Assembly (NCBI GenBank): GCA_963805455.1
Contig: CAWDUJ010000009.1
Location: 124,001-188,000 of the forward strand
Length of the DNA stretch: 64,000 nt
Source of the DNA: VRUE01 sp963805455
GTDB taxonomy: Bacteria; Actinomycetota; Thermoleophilia; Solirubrobacterales; 70-9
Reading direction: 5' to 3'
The translations under genes and the position numbers were made by a program. Below are positions 8,003-16,648 of this stretch, piece after piece (the stretch's first letter is position 1; each line of letters starts with the position of its first letter). A model generated the notes under the pieces. The model did not search any database. It was not told the origin of the DNA and saw nothing but the letters and a program-made list of their open reading frames with translations.

Positions 8003-9784
8003 ATGGAGGAGCGGGGAACGAAATCCGCCACCCTTGCGGATCTACTTCCGCGCGCGGCGGAGATGTATGCGGACGCTCCGGCGATCCGCTACAAGGACGG
8101 CGAGGACTGGGTCAGCCGCAGCTTCAGCGAGGTCGTGGAGACGGTCCGACCGCTCGCTCTGGGGCTCGCCGACCTTGGCGTCGAGAAGGGCGACAAGGTC
8201 TCGATTCTCGGCAACACCCGCCCGGAGTGGACCTATTTCGACTTCGCCGCCCTCTCGATCGGCGCCGTCGTCGTCCCGATCTACCAGACGAACTCCCCGG
8301 AGGAGTGCCAGTACGTTCTCGAGAACTCCGACGCCAAAGTCGTGATCGTCGAGGACGACGAGCAGCTGGAGAAGATCCGCGAAGTCCGCGACCAGCTGCC
8401 GAAGCTCGAGCAGGTGGTCCGGATGACCGGCTCCAGCGATGACGCGATCTCACTCGATGATCTCGCCGCCCGCGGCACGGGTGAGGCCGCCGCGTGGGAG
8501 AGCCGATGGAGCGCCGTGACCCCGGACGACATCTGCACCTTCATCTACACCTCGGGAACGACCGGGCCGCCGAAGGGCTGCGTGATCACCCACGGCAACT
8601 ACCGAGCGATGCTCGACATGGTCAATCAGAACAGCGTCATCCAGGGGGAAGACCTCACCTATCTCTATCTCCCCCTCGCCCACTCCTTCGCCCTCCTGAT
8701 TCAACTCGGCAGCTTCGACCTCGGTGCCACCCTCGCCTACTGGGAGCGCGATCCGCTGAAGATCCTGCCAAACCTCGCCGAACTGAAACCGACCTACTTT
8801 CCGTCGGTGCCCCGGATCTTCGAGAAGATCTACACCGCCGCGACCAGCGGGATGGAAAAAGAGGGCGGCCTGAAAAAGGCGATCTTCGACTGGTCGATCA
8901 GGGTCGGCGGCAGGATGCGCGACGCCGAACGGGCGGGCCGCCCTCCCGGCTTCCTGCTGCGCAAGCAGTACGAGTTCGCCGACAAGCGGGTGCTCTCGAA
9001 AATCCGCGGGCTGTTCGGCGGCCGGCTGCGCCTGGCTGTCTCCGGGGCGGCGCCGATCAACCCCGATATCCTGCGTTTCTTCGACTCCGCCGGCGTCCTC
9101 GTCCTCGAGGGCTGGGGGATGACCGAGACCTCGACCGCGGCGACGATCTCGACGGCCGAGGACTTCAAGATCGGGACGATCGGCAAACCGTTCCCCGGCT
9201 GTCAGATTCGAATCGCCGACGACGGCGAGATCCTCGTCAAGGGCCCGAACGTGTTCCAGGGCTACTACAAGAACGAGGAGGCGACGAGGGAGACAATCGT
9301 CGACGGGTGGCTCCACACCGGGGACATCGGCTCGATCGACGAGGACGGGTTCATCAAGATCACCGGCCGAAAGAAGGACATCATCATCACCGCCGGCGGC
9401 AAGAACATCACCCCGGCCAACCTCGAGAACGAGATCAAGCAGCATCCGCTCGTCTCCCAGTGCGTGGTCGTCGGCGACCGCCAGCCGTACCTGGTCGCGC
9501 TGGTCACGCTCGACCCCGAAGAAATCGTCGCCTACGCCAAGGAGCACGGCCTTCCGGAGGACGTCGAGCAGCTCAGCTCGAACCCCGAGATCCGCAGATC
9601 GATCGAAGACCACGTCGACTCGATCAACGAGAAATTCGCCCGGGTCGAGCAGATCAAGAAGATTGCGATCCTGCCCCGCGACCTCTCACAGGAGACCGGC
9701 GAGCTGACGCCGACTCTGAAGGTCAAGCGAGCCGTGGTCGCCCAAAAGCACGCGCCGGAGATCGAGAAGCTCTACGCGAACTGA
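8003..9784 (+). CDS. long-chain fatty-acid--CoA ligase (AMP-forming)
   Basis: 593 residues, an adenylate-forming enzyme that activates fatty acids to acyl-CoA. The P-loop-like A3 motif YTSGTTGPPKGC is near residue 188, the A5 motif GWGMTETS near 370, the A7 motif WLHTGDIG and the A8 hinge KITGRKKDIIITAGGKNI near 450-470. Length and order match the FadD15/long-chain subfamily of actinobacteria. ATG 8003 is followed by ERGTKSATLADLLP. It is a single gene, ending just before two palindromic elements. Confidence 0.93.
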   Translation: MEERGTKSATLADLLPRAAEMYADAPAIRYKDGEDWVSRSFSEVVETVRPLALGLADLGVEKGDKVSILGNTRPEWTYFDFAALSIGAVVVPIYQTNSPEECQYVLENSDAKVVIVEDDEQLEKIREVRDQLPKLEQVVRMTGSSDDAISLDDLAARGTGEAAAWESRWSAVTPDDICTFIYTSGTTGPPKGCVITHGNYRAMLDMVNQNSVIQGEDLTYLYLPLAHSFALLIQLGSFDLGATLAYWERDPLKILPNLAELKPTYFPSVPRIFEKIYTAATSGMEKEGGLKKAIFDWSIRVGGRMRDAERAGRPPGFLLRKQYEFADKRVLSKIRGLFGGRLRLAVSGAAPINPDILRFFDSAGVLVLEGWGMTETSTAATISTAEDFKIGTIGKPFPGCQIRIADDGEILVKGPNVFQGYYKNEEATRETIVDGWLHTGDIGSIDEDGFIKITGRKKDIIITAGGKNITPANLENEIKQHPLVSQCVVVGDRQPYLVALVTLDPEEIVAYAKEHGLPEDVEQLSSNPEIRRSIEDHVDSINEKFARVEQIKKIAILPRDLSQETGELTPTLKVKRAVVAQKHAPEIEKLYAN

Positions 9785-9791
9785 GGTTGTC

Positions 9792-9870
9792 GGGGGAGGG
9801 TCGTTGCCTCTCCCCGTTCGCTAGCCCTTCGGGTAACGCCGCTCCGGGGAGAGGCAACAACCCTCCCTCC
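9792..9870. repeat. long inverted repeat, element A
   Basis: Arms 9792-9815 and 9845-9870 pair over about 24 bp with a single mismatch. The arm core is GGGAGGGTCGTTGCCTCTCC, and each arm is itself partly self-complementary (GGAGGG/CCTCTCC). It lies just after the fadD stop and is one of five related elements in the window. Confidence 0.8.
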
Positions 9871-9917
9871 ACAAGCCGCCCCGCGATTCAGCTGCCGAAT
9901 CAGCCGTGCGGACTGAG

Positions 9918-10000
9918 TGGAGGGGGTGTTGTGCCTCTCTGAGCGCGGCGCTACCGGCGCAGCCGGATAGCGCGAGGAGAGGCACAACACCCCCTCTCCT
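9918..10000. repeat. long inverted repeat, element B
   Basis: Arms 9918-9940 and 9975-10000 share a perfect 20-bp core (GAGGGGGTGTTGTGCCTCTC), with an inner imperfect stem (GCGCTACCGGC / GCCGGATAGCGC). It lies directly after the patatin gene end on the opposite strand and is related to elements A, C, D and E. Confidence 0.8.
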
Positions 10001-10012
10001 GACCCCGAACGG

Positions 10013-11266
10013 CTAGGAGGCCTCCTCGCCGGACTGGCGGAGGAGGGCTGAGGTGGTCTGCTCGAGGACCCGGCGCCAGGCAGAGGTCTGCTCCGGCTCC
10101 TCCTCGGCGGCCCGCTCGACGACGCGCTGGACGCGGCGGCCGGAGATCTCGAGGCCGTGGCGCTCGGCGATCTCGCTGTAGCGCTCATAGTCCTGGGCGA
10201 GGGTGGCGGTCACCGACTCGAAGCCGTGCTTGCCGATTTCGAGCCGGCGCGAGTAGTCCATGATCGGGGTCCCGAACATCAGCTCGTCGTTGGGCTGGGG
10301 CTCGACCAGGATGATGTCGACGCCGGGATATTTCTCGGTCCAGTGATTGACCGCCTCGTGGAGGCGGGCGTGGGCGATCAGCCTGAAGGTCTGGCTGGCG
10401 ATCGCCGGAATCCCCATGTCGGCGACGCGCCGGGCGCGGGTCCCGAAGACCGTCGTCAGAGAGCGCTCGAAGTCGTTGACGTAGGGAACCAGCGGGTTGA
10501 CGACGACGATGAACTTGGCGCCCTTCTCGACCGCGATGTCGACATTGGTCGTCGAGCGGATCCCCCCGTCAAGGAGATGACGCCCCTTCAGCTCGACCGG
10601 TTTGTAGAGGACCGGGATCGCGGTCGAGCTCTGGACCGCCTTCGAGATCGGGACGTCGGCCCAGCCCTCATCGCCGAAGACGATCCGCTCGCAGGTATCG
10701 AGGTCGGTCGCGGTGAGGTAGAGCTCCGGGTCGAGCAGGCGGAAGTCGTTGCTGCGCCCGCCGTCGCTGAGGACCCCCTCGATGTAGTCGGCGATGCCGT
10801 GACCGGAGTAGATCCCAGACGGGAGCCCCTCGGCGAGGCCGACGCCGATGTCGATCGCCGAGAAGTCGCCCATTCGAAGAAGGCTGCGGGCCAGCTCGAG
10901 CGAGCGCACCGGAAGCGCGACCGCCTTCTCGATGAAGCCGAGGTAGTTCGGCTTCAGGACCTTGCTCAGATCGAGGTCGTCGAGGTCCGACGGGACCCGC
11001 TCGTTGATGACCTGCATCATTTCGTCGGGCGTGACGCCGTTCGCCAGCATGCTGGCGACGAAGGACCCGGCGCTGGTGCCGACGTAGACGTCGAAGTCGT
11101 TGACGGTGCTGTTGACGGCGAGAAGGTCGAGGGCGCGGAGGGCGCCGATCTCGTAGACCCCGCCTGTCATTCCACCGCCGCCGAGCACCAGGGCGGTCTT
11201 CGATGGGCGTTTGCGGCCCCTGCGTCGGCGCGGTCGCGAGGCCTCTATATCCACAACTTTGCCCAT
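10013..11266 (-). CDS. patatin-like phospholipase
   Basis: 417 residues. The oxyanion-hole motif GGGGMTGGVYEIGAL (about residue 30), the nucleophile elbow GTSAGSFVA (Ser near 68) and the catalytic-Asp motif DGGIRS (near 235) give the Ser-Asp dyad of patatin lipid acyl hydrolases. A basic N-terminus (RPRRRRGRKRPSK) precedes the fold. ATG 11266 was preferred to the in-frame TTG three bases earlier. It is probably cytoplasmic or membrane-peripheral, and convergent with fadD across two palindromic elements. Confidence 0.9.
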   Translation of the reverse strand: MGKVVDIEASRPRRRRGRKRPSKTALVLGGGGMTGGVYEIGALRALDLLAVNSTVNDFDVYVGTSAGSFVASMLANGVTPDEMMQVINERVPSDLDDLDLSKVLKPNYLGFIEKAVALPVRSLELARSLLRMGDFSAIDIGVGLAEGLPSGIYSGHGIADYIEGVLSDGGRSNDFRLLDPELYLTATDLDTCERIVFGDEGWADVPISKAVQSSTAIPVLYKPVELKGRHLLDGGIRSTTNVDIAVEKGAKFIVVVNPLVPYVNDFERSLTTVFGTRARRVADMGIPAIASQTFRLIAHARLHEAVNHWTEKYPGVDIILVEPQPNDELMFGTPIMDYSRRLEIGKHGFESVTATLAQDYERYSEIAERHGLEISGRRVQRVVERAAEEEPEQTSAWRRVLEQTTSALLRQSGEEAS

Positions 11267-11287
11267 CAACGTGGATTATCCCAGGAG

Positions 11288-12532
11288 ATGCGGTGGACTC
11301 CCCCCTCATTATTCGTGCTGATCCTCGCGCTGAGCGTGCTTTTGGTCGCTCCGGGCGCCTCGGCAGCGGAATCGTGCGGCGCGCTCCAGGGCCGGGTGGT
11401 CCGCGGCGGCGGCGGCGCCAGCGGCCTGTTCGTGCTCGATGCGGACACCGGCCGCGTGATCTGCCGCCGGGCCCCGAACCGGCGATTCTCGCTGGCCTCG
11501 AACATGAAGCTGTTCACGACCGCGGCCGCGATCGGCCGGCTCGGGCCGGAAACCAGGATCCCGACCAAGGTCGAGTCGACCGGAGGTGTCGATGACAAGG
11601 GCGTCCTCGACGGCAGCCTGTACCTCGTCGGCGGCGGCGATCCCTCGCTTGGGACGCCATCTTTCTACGACAGGTTCCTCGGCGGCGTCGGCACAAACCT
11701 CTACGCCCTCAAGGCCCAGATCCGCGCCGCCGGGATCGGCACCGTCAGGGGTCGCCTCTACGCCGACGACACTGTCTTCGACCGCCTGCGCGGCGTCGCC
11801 GACTCGGGCTACTCGACCAGCCCCTACATCGGCCCTCTCTCCGGCCTGGCCTTCGACTCCGGCTACTCGAGCTCGAACGCAACCGGCTTCGCCTCCGACC
11901 CGGCCCGGCTGGCGGCGACGAAGCTGGCACACTCGCTCGATGCCGCCGGGGTCGACCTCAGGCCGCAGGTCGCGCTCGGGAAGGCTCCTGCCGACGCCGA
12001 AACTGTTGCGGTGGTGCGCTCGCCGACGATCGCCCGGCTGGCGGCGGCGACCAACGTCCCGTCGAACAACTTCTACGCCGAGACCCTTATCAAGCTCCTC
12101 GGGGCGCGCTTCGGGACCTCCGGCAGCACCGGGTCCGGGGCCGCCGTGGTCACCCAGTTCGCCCGCTCAGAGGGGTCCTTCGTCCACGCGGTCGATGGCT
12201 CCGGCCTGACCCGCAGCGGCAAGGCCTCGACCGCCCAGGTCGCCCACCTGCTCCAGCACGTGCGGGCCGAGCCCTACGGCAAGGACTTCATCGACTCGCT
12301 GGCCGTCGCGGGCAAGGAAGGGACGGTCGCCGACCGCATGCACGGCACCGCCGCCGCCGGCCGCTGCCGACTCAAGACCGGCACCCTGACCGGGGTCAGC
12401 GCCCTTTCCGGCTACTGCTTCAACCGCAGCGGCCGGACGATGATCTTCTCGGTCCTGATGAACGGGGTCCGCGACCTCAACCTCGCCCACCTCGAGCAGG
12501 ACCGGATCGCCGCCGCCGTCGCGAGCTACTGA
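11288..12532 (+). CDS. dacB: D-alanyl-D-alanine carboxypeptidase/endopeptidase (PBP4, family S13)
   Basis: 414 residues with a clear signal peptide (LFVLILALSVLLVAPGASA). All three penicillin-binding motifs are present: SxxK as ASNMKLF (near residue 78), SxN as PSNNFYAE (near 260) and KTG as RLKTGTLTG (near 365). The enzyme trims peptidoglycan stem peptides outside the membrane. It is shorter than proteobacterial PBP4, as in other actinobacteria. The GGAG before ATG 11288 sits too close to act as a normal ribosome site. The 3' end overlaps ligA (convergent) by seven bases. Confidence 0.9.
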   Translation: MRWTPPSLFVLILALSVLLVAPGASAAESCGALQGRVVRGGGGASGLFVLDADTGRVICRRAPNRRFSLASNMKLFTTAAAIGRLGPETRIPTKVESTGGVDDKGVLDGSLYLVGGGDPSLGTPSFYDRFLGGVGTNLYALKAQIRAAGIGTVRGRLYADDTVFDRLRGVADSGYSTSPYIGPLSGLAFDSGYSSSNATGFASDPARLAATKLAHSLDAAGVDLRPQVALGKAPADAETVAVVRSPTIARLAAATNVPSNNFYAETLIKLLGARFGTSGSTGSGAAVVTQFARSEGSFVHAVDGSGLTRSGKASTAQVAHLLQHVRAEPYGKDFIDSLAVAGKEGTVADRMHGTAAAGRCRLKTGTLTGVSALSGYCFNRSGRTMIFSVLMNGVRDLNLAHLEQDRIAAAVASY

Positions 12533-14544
12533 ACCAGCTCGCGCAGACCCTTCTCGTCGAGTACATCAGTCCCCAGCTCCTCGGCCTTGGCCAGCTTCGA
12601 CCCGGGGTTGTCGCCGGCGACGACATAGTCGGTTTTCTTCGAGACCGAGTTGACGACCTTCCCCCCCGCCGCTTTGATCAGCGACGCCGCCTCGTCGCGG
12701 GTCAGGTCCTCGAGGGTCCCGGTCAGGACCAGGGTTCGCCCCTCGAGCGGACCGCCCTCCTTGCGCCGCTCGGAGGGGTCCTGCTCGAGCTGCAGGCCCT
12801 TTTCGCGCAGCTTCCCGATCAGCTCCCAGGTCCGGTCGTCGGCGAGTGACTCGGCGATCTGGACCGCCATGATCGGCCCCACGCCCTCGACATCCTCGAT
12901 CTGCTCGGGATCGGCGGAGTGGAGGGCGTCGATCGAGCCGAAGTGGTCGGCGAGCGCCTCGGCGGTGACGAAGCCGACGCCCGGCAGCCCCAGCGCGTAG
13001 AGGACGCGTTTGAACGGCCGGCCCCGTGAGGCGTCGATCGCCACCAGCAGGTTGCGGGCCGAGATCTCGCCGAGCCCGTCGAGCCCGACCAGGGTCTCCT
13101 CATCGAGCTCGTAGATGTCGGCGACGTCCGTGATCAATCCGTCTTCGAGGAAGCGGAGAGCCTGCTTCTCACCGAGCCCGTCGATGTCCATCGCCCCCTT
13201 GCTGACGAAGTGCTTGACGTGCTGAAAGGACTGGCCCGGGCAGCCAGAGCGGTTGGGGCAGATCGTGAAGACCGAGTCCTCGGGCTTGATCGTCTCGGTG
13301 TTGCAGGCGGGGCAGCGCTTGGGCGGTTTGGCCCGGCGGGTGCGCTTCGGCCGTTTCTGGATCAGCGGCGAGACGACCTGGGGGATGACGTCGCCGGCGC
13401 GCATCACGACGACCTCGTCGCCGACTCTGACGTCCTTGCGGGCGAGGTCCTCCTCGTTGTGGAGGGTCGCGGTCGAGACGGTGACGCCGCCGACGTGGAC
13501 CGGCTCGAGCATCGCGAACGGGACCAGGTGGCCGGTGCGGCCGACGTTCCAGACGACGTCCAGCAGTTTCGTCGTCGCCGTCGTCGGCGGGAACTTCCAG
13601 GCGATCGCCCAACGCGGCTCGCGGCCGACGACGCCGAGCTCCCGCCACAACGCCCGCTCGTCGATCTTGGCGACGACGCCGTCGATCTCGTAATCGAGCT
13701 CGTCGCGGCGCTCCTCCCACCAGTGGCAGCGCTCGACGACCGACTCGACCCCCTCGTGGTGGGCGGTGTCGGGGTTGACCCGGAACCCGCTCTCGCGCAG
13801 CCAATCCACCTCGTCCATGTGGGTGGCTAGATCGAGGCCGCGGGCGGCGCCGATCCCGTAGGTCCAGATCGAGAGCGGCCGTTCGGCCGCGAGCGCCGGG
13901 TCGAGCTGGCGAATCGCGCCCGCGGCCGAGTTACGGGGGTTGGCGAAGGTCGGCTCGCCGGCCTCGGCGCGGCGCTCGTTCAGCGCCTTGAAGTCTGCGA
14001 TCGGGAGGTAGATCTCACCCCTGACTTCGACCAGCTCGGGCGGGTCGGGGATCCGCAGCGGAATCGCACCGATCGTACGCAGGTTGCGGGTGACGTCCTC
14101 CCCCACCCGGCCGTCGCCACGGGTCGCGCCGCGGACAAGGACGCCGTCCTCGTAGGTCAGCGTGATCGCAAGGCCGTCGATCTTCGGCTCGGTCGTGTAG
14201 CTGAACTCCGAGGCGGTGATGTCGAGTCGTTTGAGGTGATTGCGGACCCGCGTCTCCCAGGCCCGCAGTTCCTCCTCGCTGCGGGCGTTGGCGAGCGAGA
14301 GCATCGCCTCGACGTGCTCGACCCGCTGGAAGCGGTCGAGCGGGGGCGCCCCAACCCGCTGGGTCGGCGAGTCAGGCGTCAACAGCTCCGGGTGCTCGGC
14401 CTCGATCGCGCGCAGCTCGTCGATCAGCGCGTCGTACTCGTCGTCGCCGATCTCGGGTTCGTCGAGGACGTAGTACAGGTGGTTGTGACGCCCCAGCTTC
14501 TCCCTCAGGGCCTCCGCCCGCTTGGCCGGCGCGCCGCCGCTCAT
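12526..14544 (-). CDS. ligA: NAD-dependent DNA ligase LigA
   Basis: 672 residues, the full family length. The N-terminal Ia domain includes HNHLYYVLDEPEIGDDEYD. The adenylation lysine is in TEPKIDGLAI (about residue 118), followed by the OB fold. A four-Cys zinc finger is visible (CPACNTETI..., TICPNRSGCPGQ, about 405-435), then HhH repeats and a C-terminal BRCT domain (LEGRTLVLTGTLEDLTRDEA). It seals nicks in replication and repair. Its ATG overlaps the surE stop as ATGA, so translation is coupled to surE. Confidence 0.97.
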   Translation of the reverse strand: MSGGAPAKRAEALREKLGRHNHLYYVLDEPEIGDDEYDALIDELRAIEAEHPELLTPDSPTQRVGAPPLDRFQRVEHVEAMLSLANARSEEELRAWETRVRNHLKRLDITASEFSYTTEPKIDGLAITLTYEDGVLVRGATRGDGRVGEDVTRNLRTIGAIPLRIPDPPELVEVRGEIYLPIADFKALNERRAEAGEPTFANPRNSAAGAIRQLDPALAAERPLSIWTYGIGAARGLDLATHMDEVDWLRESGFRVNPDTAHHEGVESVVERCHWWEERRDELDYEIDGVVAKIDERALWRELGVVGREPRWAIAWKFPPTTATTKLLDVVWNVGRTGHLVPFAMLEPVHVGGVTVSTATLHNEEDLARKDVRVGDEVVVMRAGDVIPQVVSPLIQKRPKRTRRAKPPKRCPACNTETIKPEDSVFTICPNRSGCPGQSFQHVKHFVSKGAMDIDGLGEKQALRFLEDGLITDVADIYELDEETLVGLDGLGEISARNLLVAIDASRGRPFKRVLYALGLPGVGFVTAEALADHFGSIDALHSADPEQIEDVEGVGPIMAVQIAESLADDRTWELIGKLREKGLQLEQDPSERRKEGGPLEGRTLVLTGTLEDLTRDEAASLIKAAGGKVVNSVSKKTDYVVAGDNPGSKLAKAEELGTDVLDEKGLRELVQ

Positions 14545-15347
14545 ACGGTGGACGCGAGCATCGCCTCGAAGTCGATCCCCCGCAGGCGATCCAGTCCCCC
14601 GTGGTCGGTGAGGTCGAAATGGATCGGGGTGACGGAGACCCGGCCCCGGGCGACGGCCGAGAGATCGGTCCCCTCCTCGTCCTCGAAGGAGGGCTCGAAC
14701 CCGTAGATCTCGTAGCGAAGCCGGCCCGAGTCCTTGTCCTCGTCGACCAGCTTCAGCTTGTCGTTGTAGAGGCGTTTGCCGAGCTTTGTCACCTCGATCC
14801 CGGTCGGGTCGCCGGAGGGGTAGTTGACGTTGACCAGGGTCTCGGGCGGCATCGGGCCCTCCCCAGCGAGCTGCTTCACCAGCTGCGCCGTGAACGGCGC
14901 CGCGAGCCCGAAGTCGAAGCGGCCGCTGACGTAGCCCATCCCGCCGCCGGAGGACTGCTGCGAAACAGCCACCGCCGGGATCCCGAGCACGATCCCCTCG
15001 AACGCCGCCGCGACCGTCCCCGAGTAGGTGATGTCGTCGCCGAGGTTCGAGCCGTGGTTGATCCCGGAGACGATCAGGTCGGGCCGGCCGCCGAGCAACC
15101 CGAGGTCGGCGAACCGCACGCAGTCGACCGGGGTTCCGTCGGTCGCGAAGCCGCGGTCGCCGTCGCCGAACTCGACCTCTTCCACGCTCAGGGGAGAGCG
15201 GGTGGTGATGCTGCGCGCGGTCGCGCTGCGATTGGAGTCGGGGGCGATCACGTCGACCTCGATCCCGTCGAGCTCGCGCAGCGCCCGCCTCGCGGCCTGC
15301 AGGCCGGGGGCGGAGATCCCGTCGTCGTTGGTCAGGAGAACCCTCAC
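14541..15347 (-). CDS. surE: 5'/3'-nucleotidase SurE
   Basis: 268 residues from GTG 15347. RVLLTNDDGISAPGL is the signature Asp-Asp metal-binding N-terminus, IAPDSNRSATARSIT supplies the second conserved loop, and VSGINHGSNLGDDITYSGTVAAA is the family core. It dephosphorylates nucleoside monophosphates. The frame is open upstream into truA antisense, but the conserved start is exactly at this GTG. It is coupled to ligA through an ATGA overlap and divergent from truA across only 36 bases, which must hold both promoters. Confidence 0.96.
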   Translation of the reverse strand: MRVLLTNDDGISAPGLQAARRALRELDGIEVDVIAPDSNRSATARSITTRSPLSVEEVEFGDGDRGFATDGTPVDCVRFADLGLLGGRPDLIVSGINHGSNLGDDITYSGTVAAAFEGIVLGIPAVAVSQQSSGGGMGYVSGRFDFGLAAPFTAQLVKQLAGEGPMPPETLVNVNYPSGDPTGIEVTKLGKRLYNDKLKLVDEDKDSGRLRYEIYGFEPSFEDEEGTDLSAVARGRVSVTPIHFDLTDHGGLDRLRGIDFEAMLASTV

Positions 15348-15383
15348 CGGACCGATTCTAGGTTGCGCTGCATACTGCTCGCC

Positions 15384-16121
15384 GTGGCGACGGTTCGACT
15401 CGATATCGAATACGACGGTGGCGGCTTCAGCGGTTGGGCGAGGCAGCCCGGCCTGAGGACGGTCCAGGGTGAGCTGGAGAGGGCCCTCTCGACGGTTCTG
15501 GCCGGCGCCTCGGTGGATCTGACGGTCGCCGGGCGCACCGATGCCGGCGTCCACGCCCTCGGCCAGGTCGCCAGCCTCACGATCGACTCCCCGCTTCCGG
15601 CCGACCTCGCCCGCGCCGTCAACTCGGTCGTCCCCGACGACATCACCGTCACCGCCGCCGCAGCGGCGCCCGCCGGCTTCGACGCGCGCGCCGACGCAAC
15701 CTCCCGCAGCTACCTCTACCGGGTCCTGACAACGAGGGCGCCGAGCCCGTTCGAGCGGGGCCGGGCCCTCTGGTGGCCGCAGCCGCTGGACGGCACCCTC
15801 CTCAACGCCTGCGCAGCCGCCCTGCCCGGCACCAACGACTTCACCGCCTTCACCCCGACCCAGACCCACCACGTCCGCTTCGAGCGCGACATCCACTCGG
15901 CGGGTTGGGAGCAGGAGGCCGGGATCGCCTCCTTCCGCATCACCGCCGACGCCTTCATGCGCAGCATGGTCCGCGTCCTCGTCGGCACGATTCTCGAGGT
16001 CGCCTCAGGCCGCCGCACCCTCGAGGACTTCCAAACACTCCTCAAAGGTTCCCCCCGCGCCGCCGCCGGCGAAACCGCCCCACCCCACGGCCTCTACCTC
16101 GAGTCCGTCACCTACGACTGA
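15384..16121 (+). CDS. truA: tRNA pseudouridine(38-40) synthase TruA
   Basis: 245 residues beginning at GTG 15384. LDIEYDGGGFSGWARQP is the N-terminal signature, and the catalytic Asp is in AGRTDAGVHALGQ (near residue 55). SRSYLYRVL and AFMRSMVRVLVGTILEVASG complete the family pattern. It modifies uridines 38-40 in the tRNA anticodon arm. In most actinobacteria truA follows rplQ on the same strand; here it is on the opposite strand, ending tail-to-tail with rplQ at element C. Confidence 0.96.
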   Translation: MATVRLDIEYDGGGFSGWARQPGLRTVQGELERALSTVLAGASVDLTVAGRTDAGVHALGQVASLTIDSPLPADLARAVNSVVPDDITVTAAAAAPAGFDARADATSRSYLYRVLTTRAPSPFERGRALWWPQPLDGTLLNACAAALPGTNDFTAFTPTQTHHVRFERDIHSAGWEQEAGIASFRITADAFMRSMVRVLVGTILEVASGRRTLEDFQTLLKGSPRAAAGETAPPHGLYLESVTYD

Positions 16122-16171
16122 ATCGCCAATCGGTTTCAGACCTAGCTGATGACTTAAGAGGGCGCCTCGGA

Positions 16172-16263
16172 GGAGGGGTTGGTTGCCCTCCGAACTGGCG
16201 GATACTCAAAACGCCGGCCTGATTAGGCCGGCGTTTGTCAGGGCGGAGGGCAACGACCCCTCC
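16172..16263. repeat. long inverted repeat, element C
   Basis: Outer arms 16172-16192 and 16244-16263 are complementary over 20 bp apart from a one-base bulge; the right arm in the reverse sense reads GGAGGGGTCGTTGCCCTCCG. A perfect inner terminator hairpin is nested inside. It sits between convergent truA and rplQ. Confidence 0.85.
16208..16235. terminator. perfect bidirectional terminator inside element C
   Basis: 12-bp arms AAACGCCGGCCT / AGGCCGGCGTTT around the loop GATT, giving a T-run in both directions. It serves truA (+) and rplQ (-). The same stem recurs almost identically after rpsG (38719-38748). Confidence 0.9.
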
Positions 16264-16265
16264 CC

Positions 16266-16619
16266 CTAGACGAGCTCGAGATAGACCATCTCCGTCGAGT
16301 CGGACCTGCGCGGGCCAAGCTTGACGATGCGGGTGTAGCCGCCGGGCCTGTCGGCGTAACGGGGGGCGACCTCGTCGAACAGCTTGTGGACGATGAACTT
16401 GTCGTTGTGGAGAGTGGCGAGGGCCTGGCGGCGGGCGTGCAGATCGCCCCGTTTGGCGAGCGTGATCAACTGCTCGACCTCGGGCTTGACCGCCTTCGCC
16501 TTCGCCTGGCTGGTCTTGATCCGTTCGTGGTCGATCAGCTGCTTGCAGAGGTTCGAGAACAGGGCCTCACGATGCGACGAGGTCCGGCTCAGCTTGTTTC
16601 GCTTCTTGCGGTGCCGCAT
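16266..16619 (-). CDS. rplQ: 50S ribosomal protein L17
   Basis: 117 residues; MRHRKKRNKLSRTSSHREALFSNLCKQLI is the canonical L17 opening, and a QLITLAKRGDLHARRQAL core follows. It lies near the tunnel exit on the 50S subunit. It is the last gene of the alpha operon, 29 bases after rpoA. No extension is present, in contrast to several other ribosomal proteins here. Confidence 0.97.
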   Translation of the reverse strand: MRHRKKRNKLSRTSSHREALFSNLCKQLIDHERIKTSQAKAKAVKPEVEQLITLAKRGDLHARRQALATLHNDKFIVHKLFDEVAPRYADRPGGYTRIVKLGPRRSDSTEMVYLELV

Positions 16620-16648
16620 CCTGCTCGCTCCTCCGCTCGCCTCTTGCC

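Noticed and set aside
8450..9613. 387-codon minus-strand frame opposite fadD
   Set aside because: The plus strand carries a full acyl-CoA ligase with all motifs; the antisense frame has none.
15348..15896. N-terminal extension of SurE
   Set aside because: It is antisense to truA; SurE begins with the conserved RVLLTNDDG.
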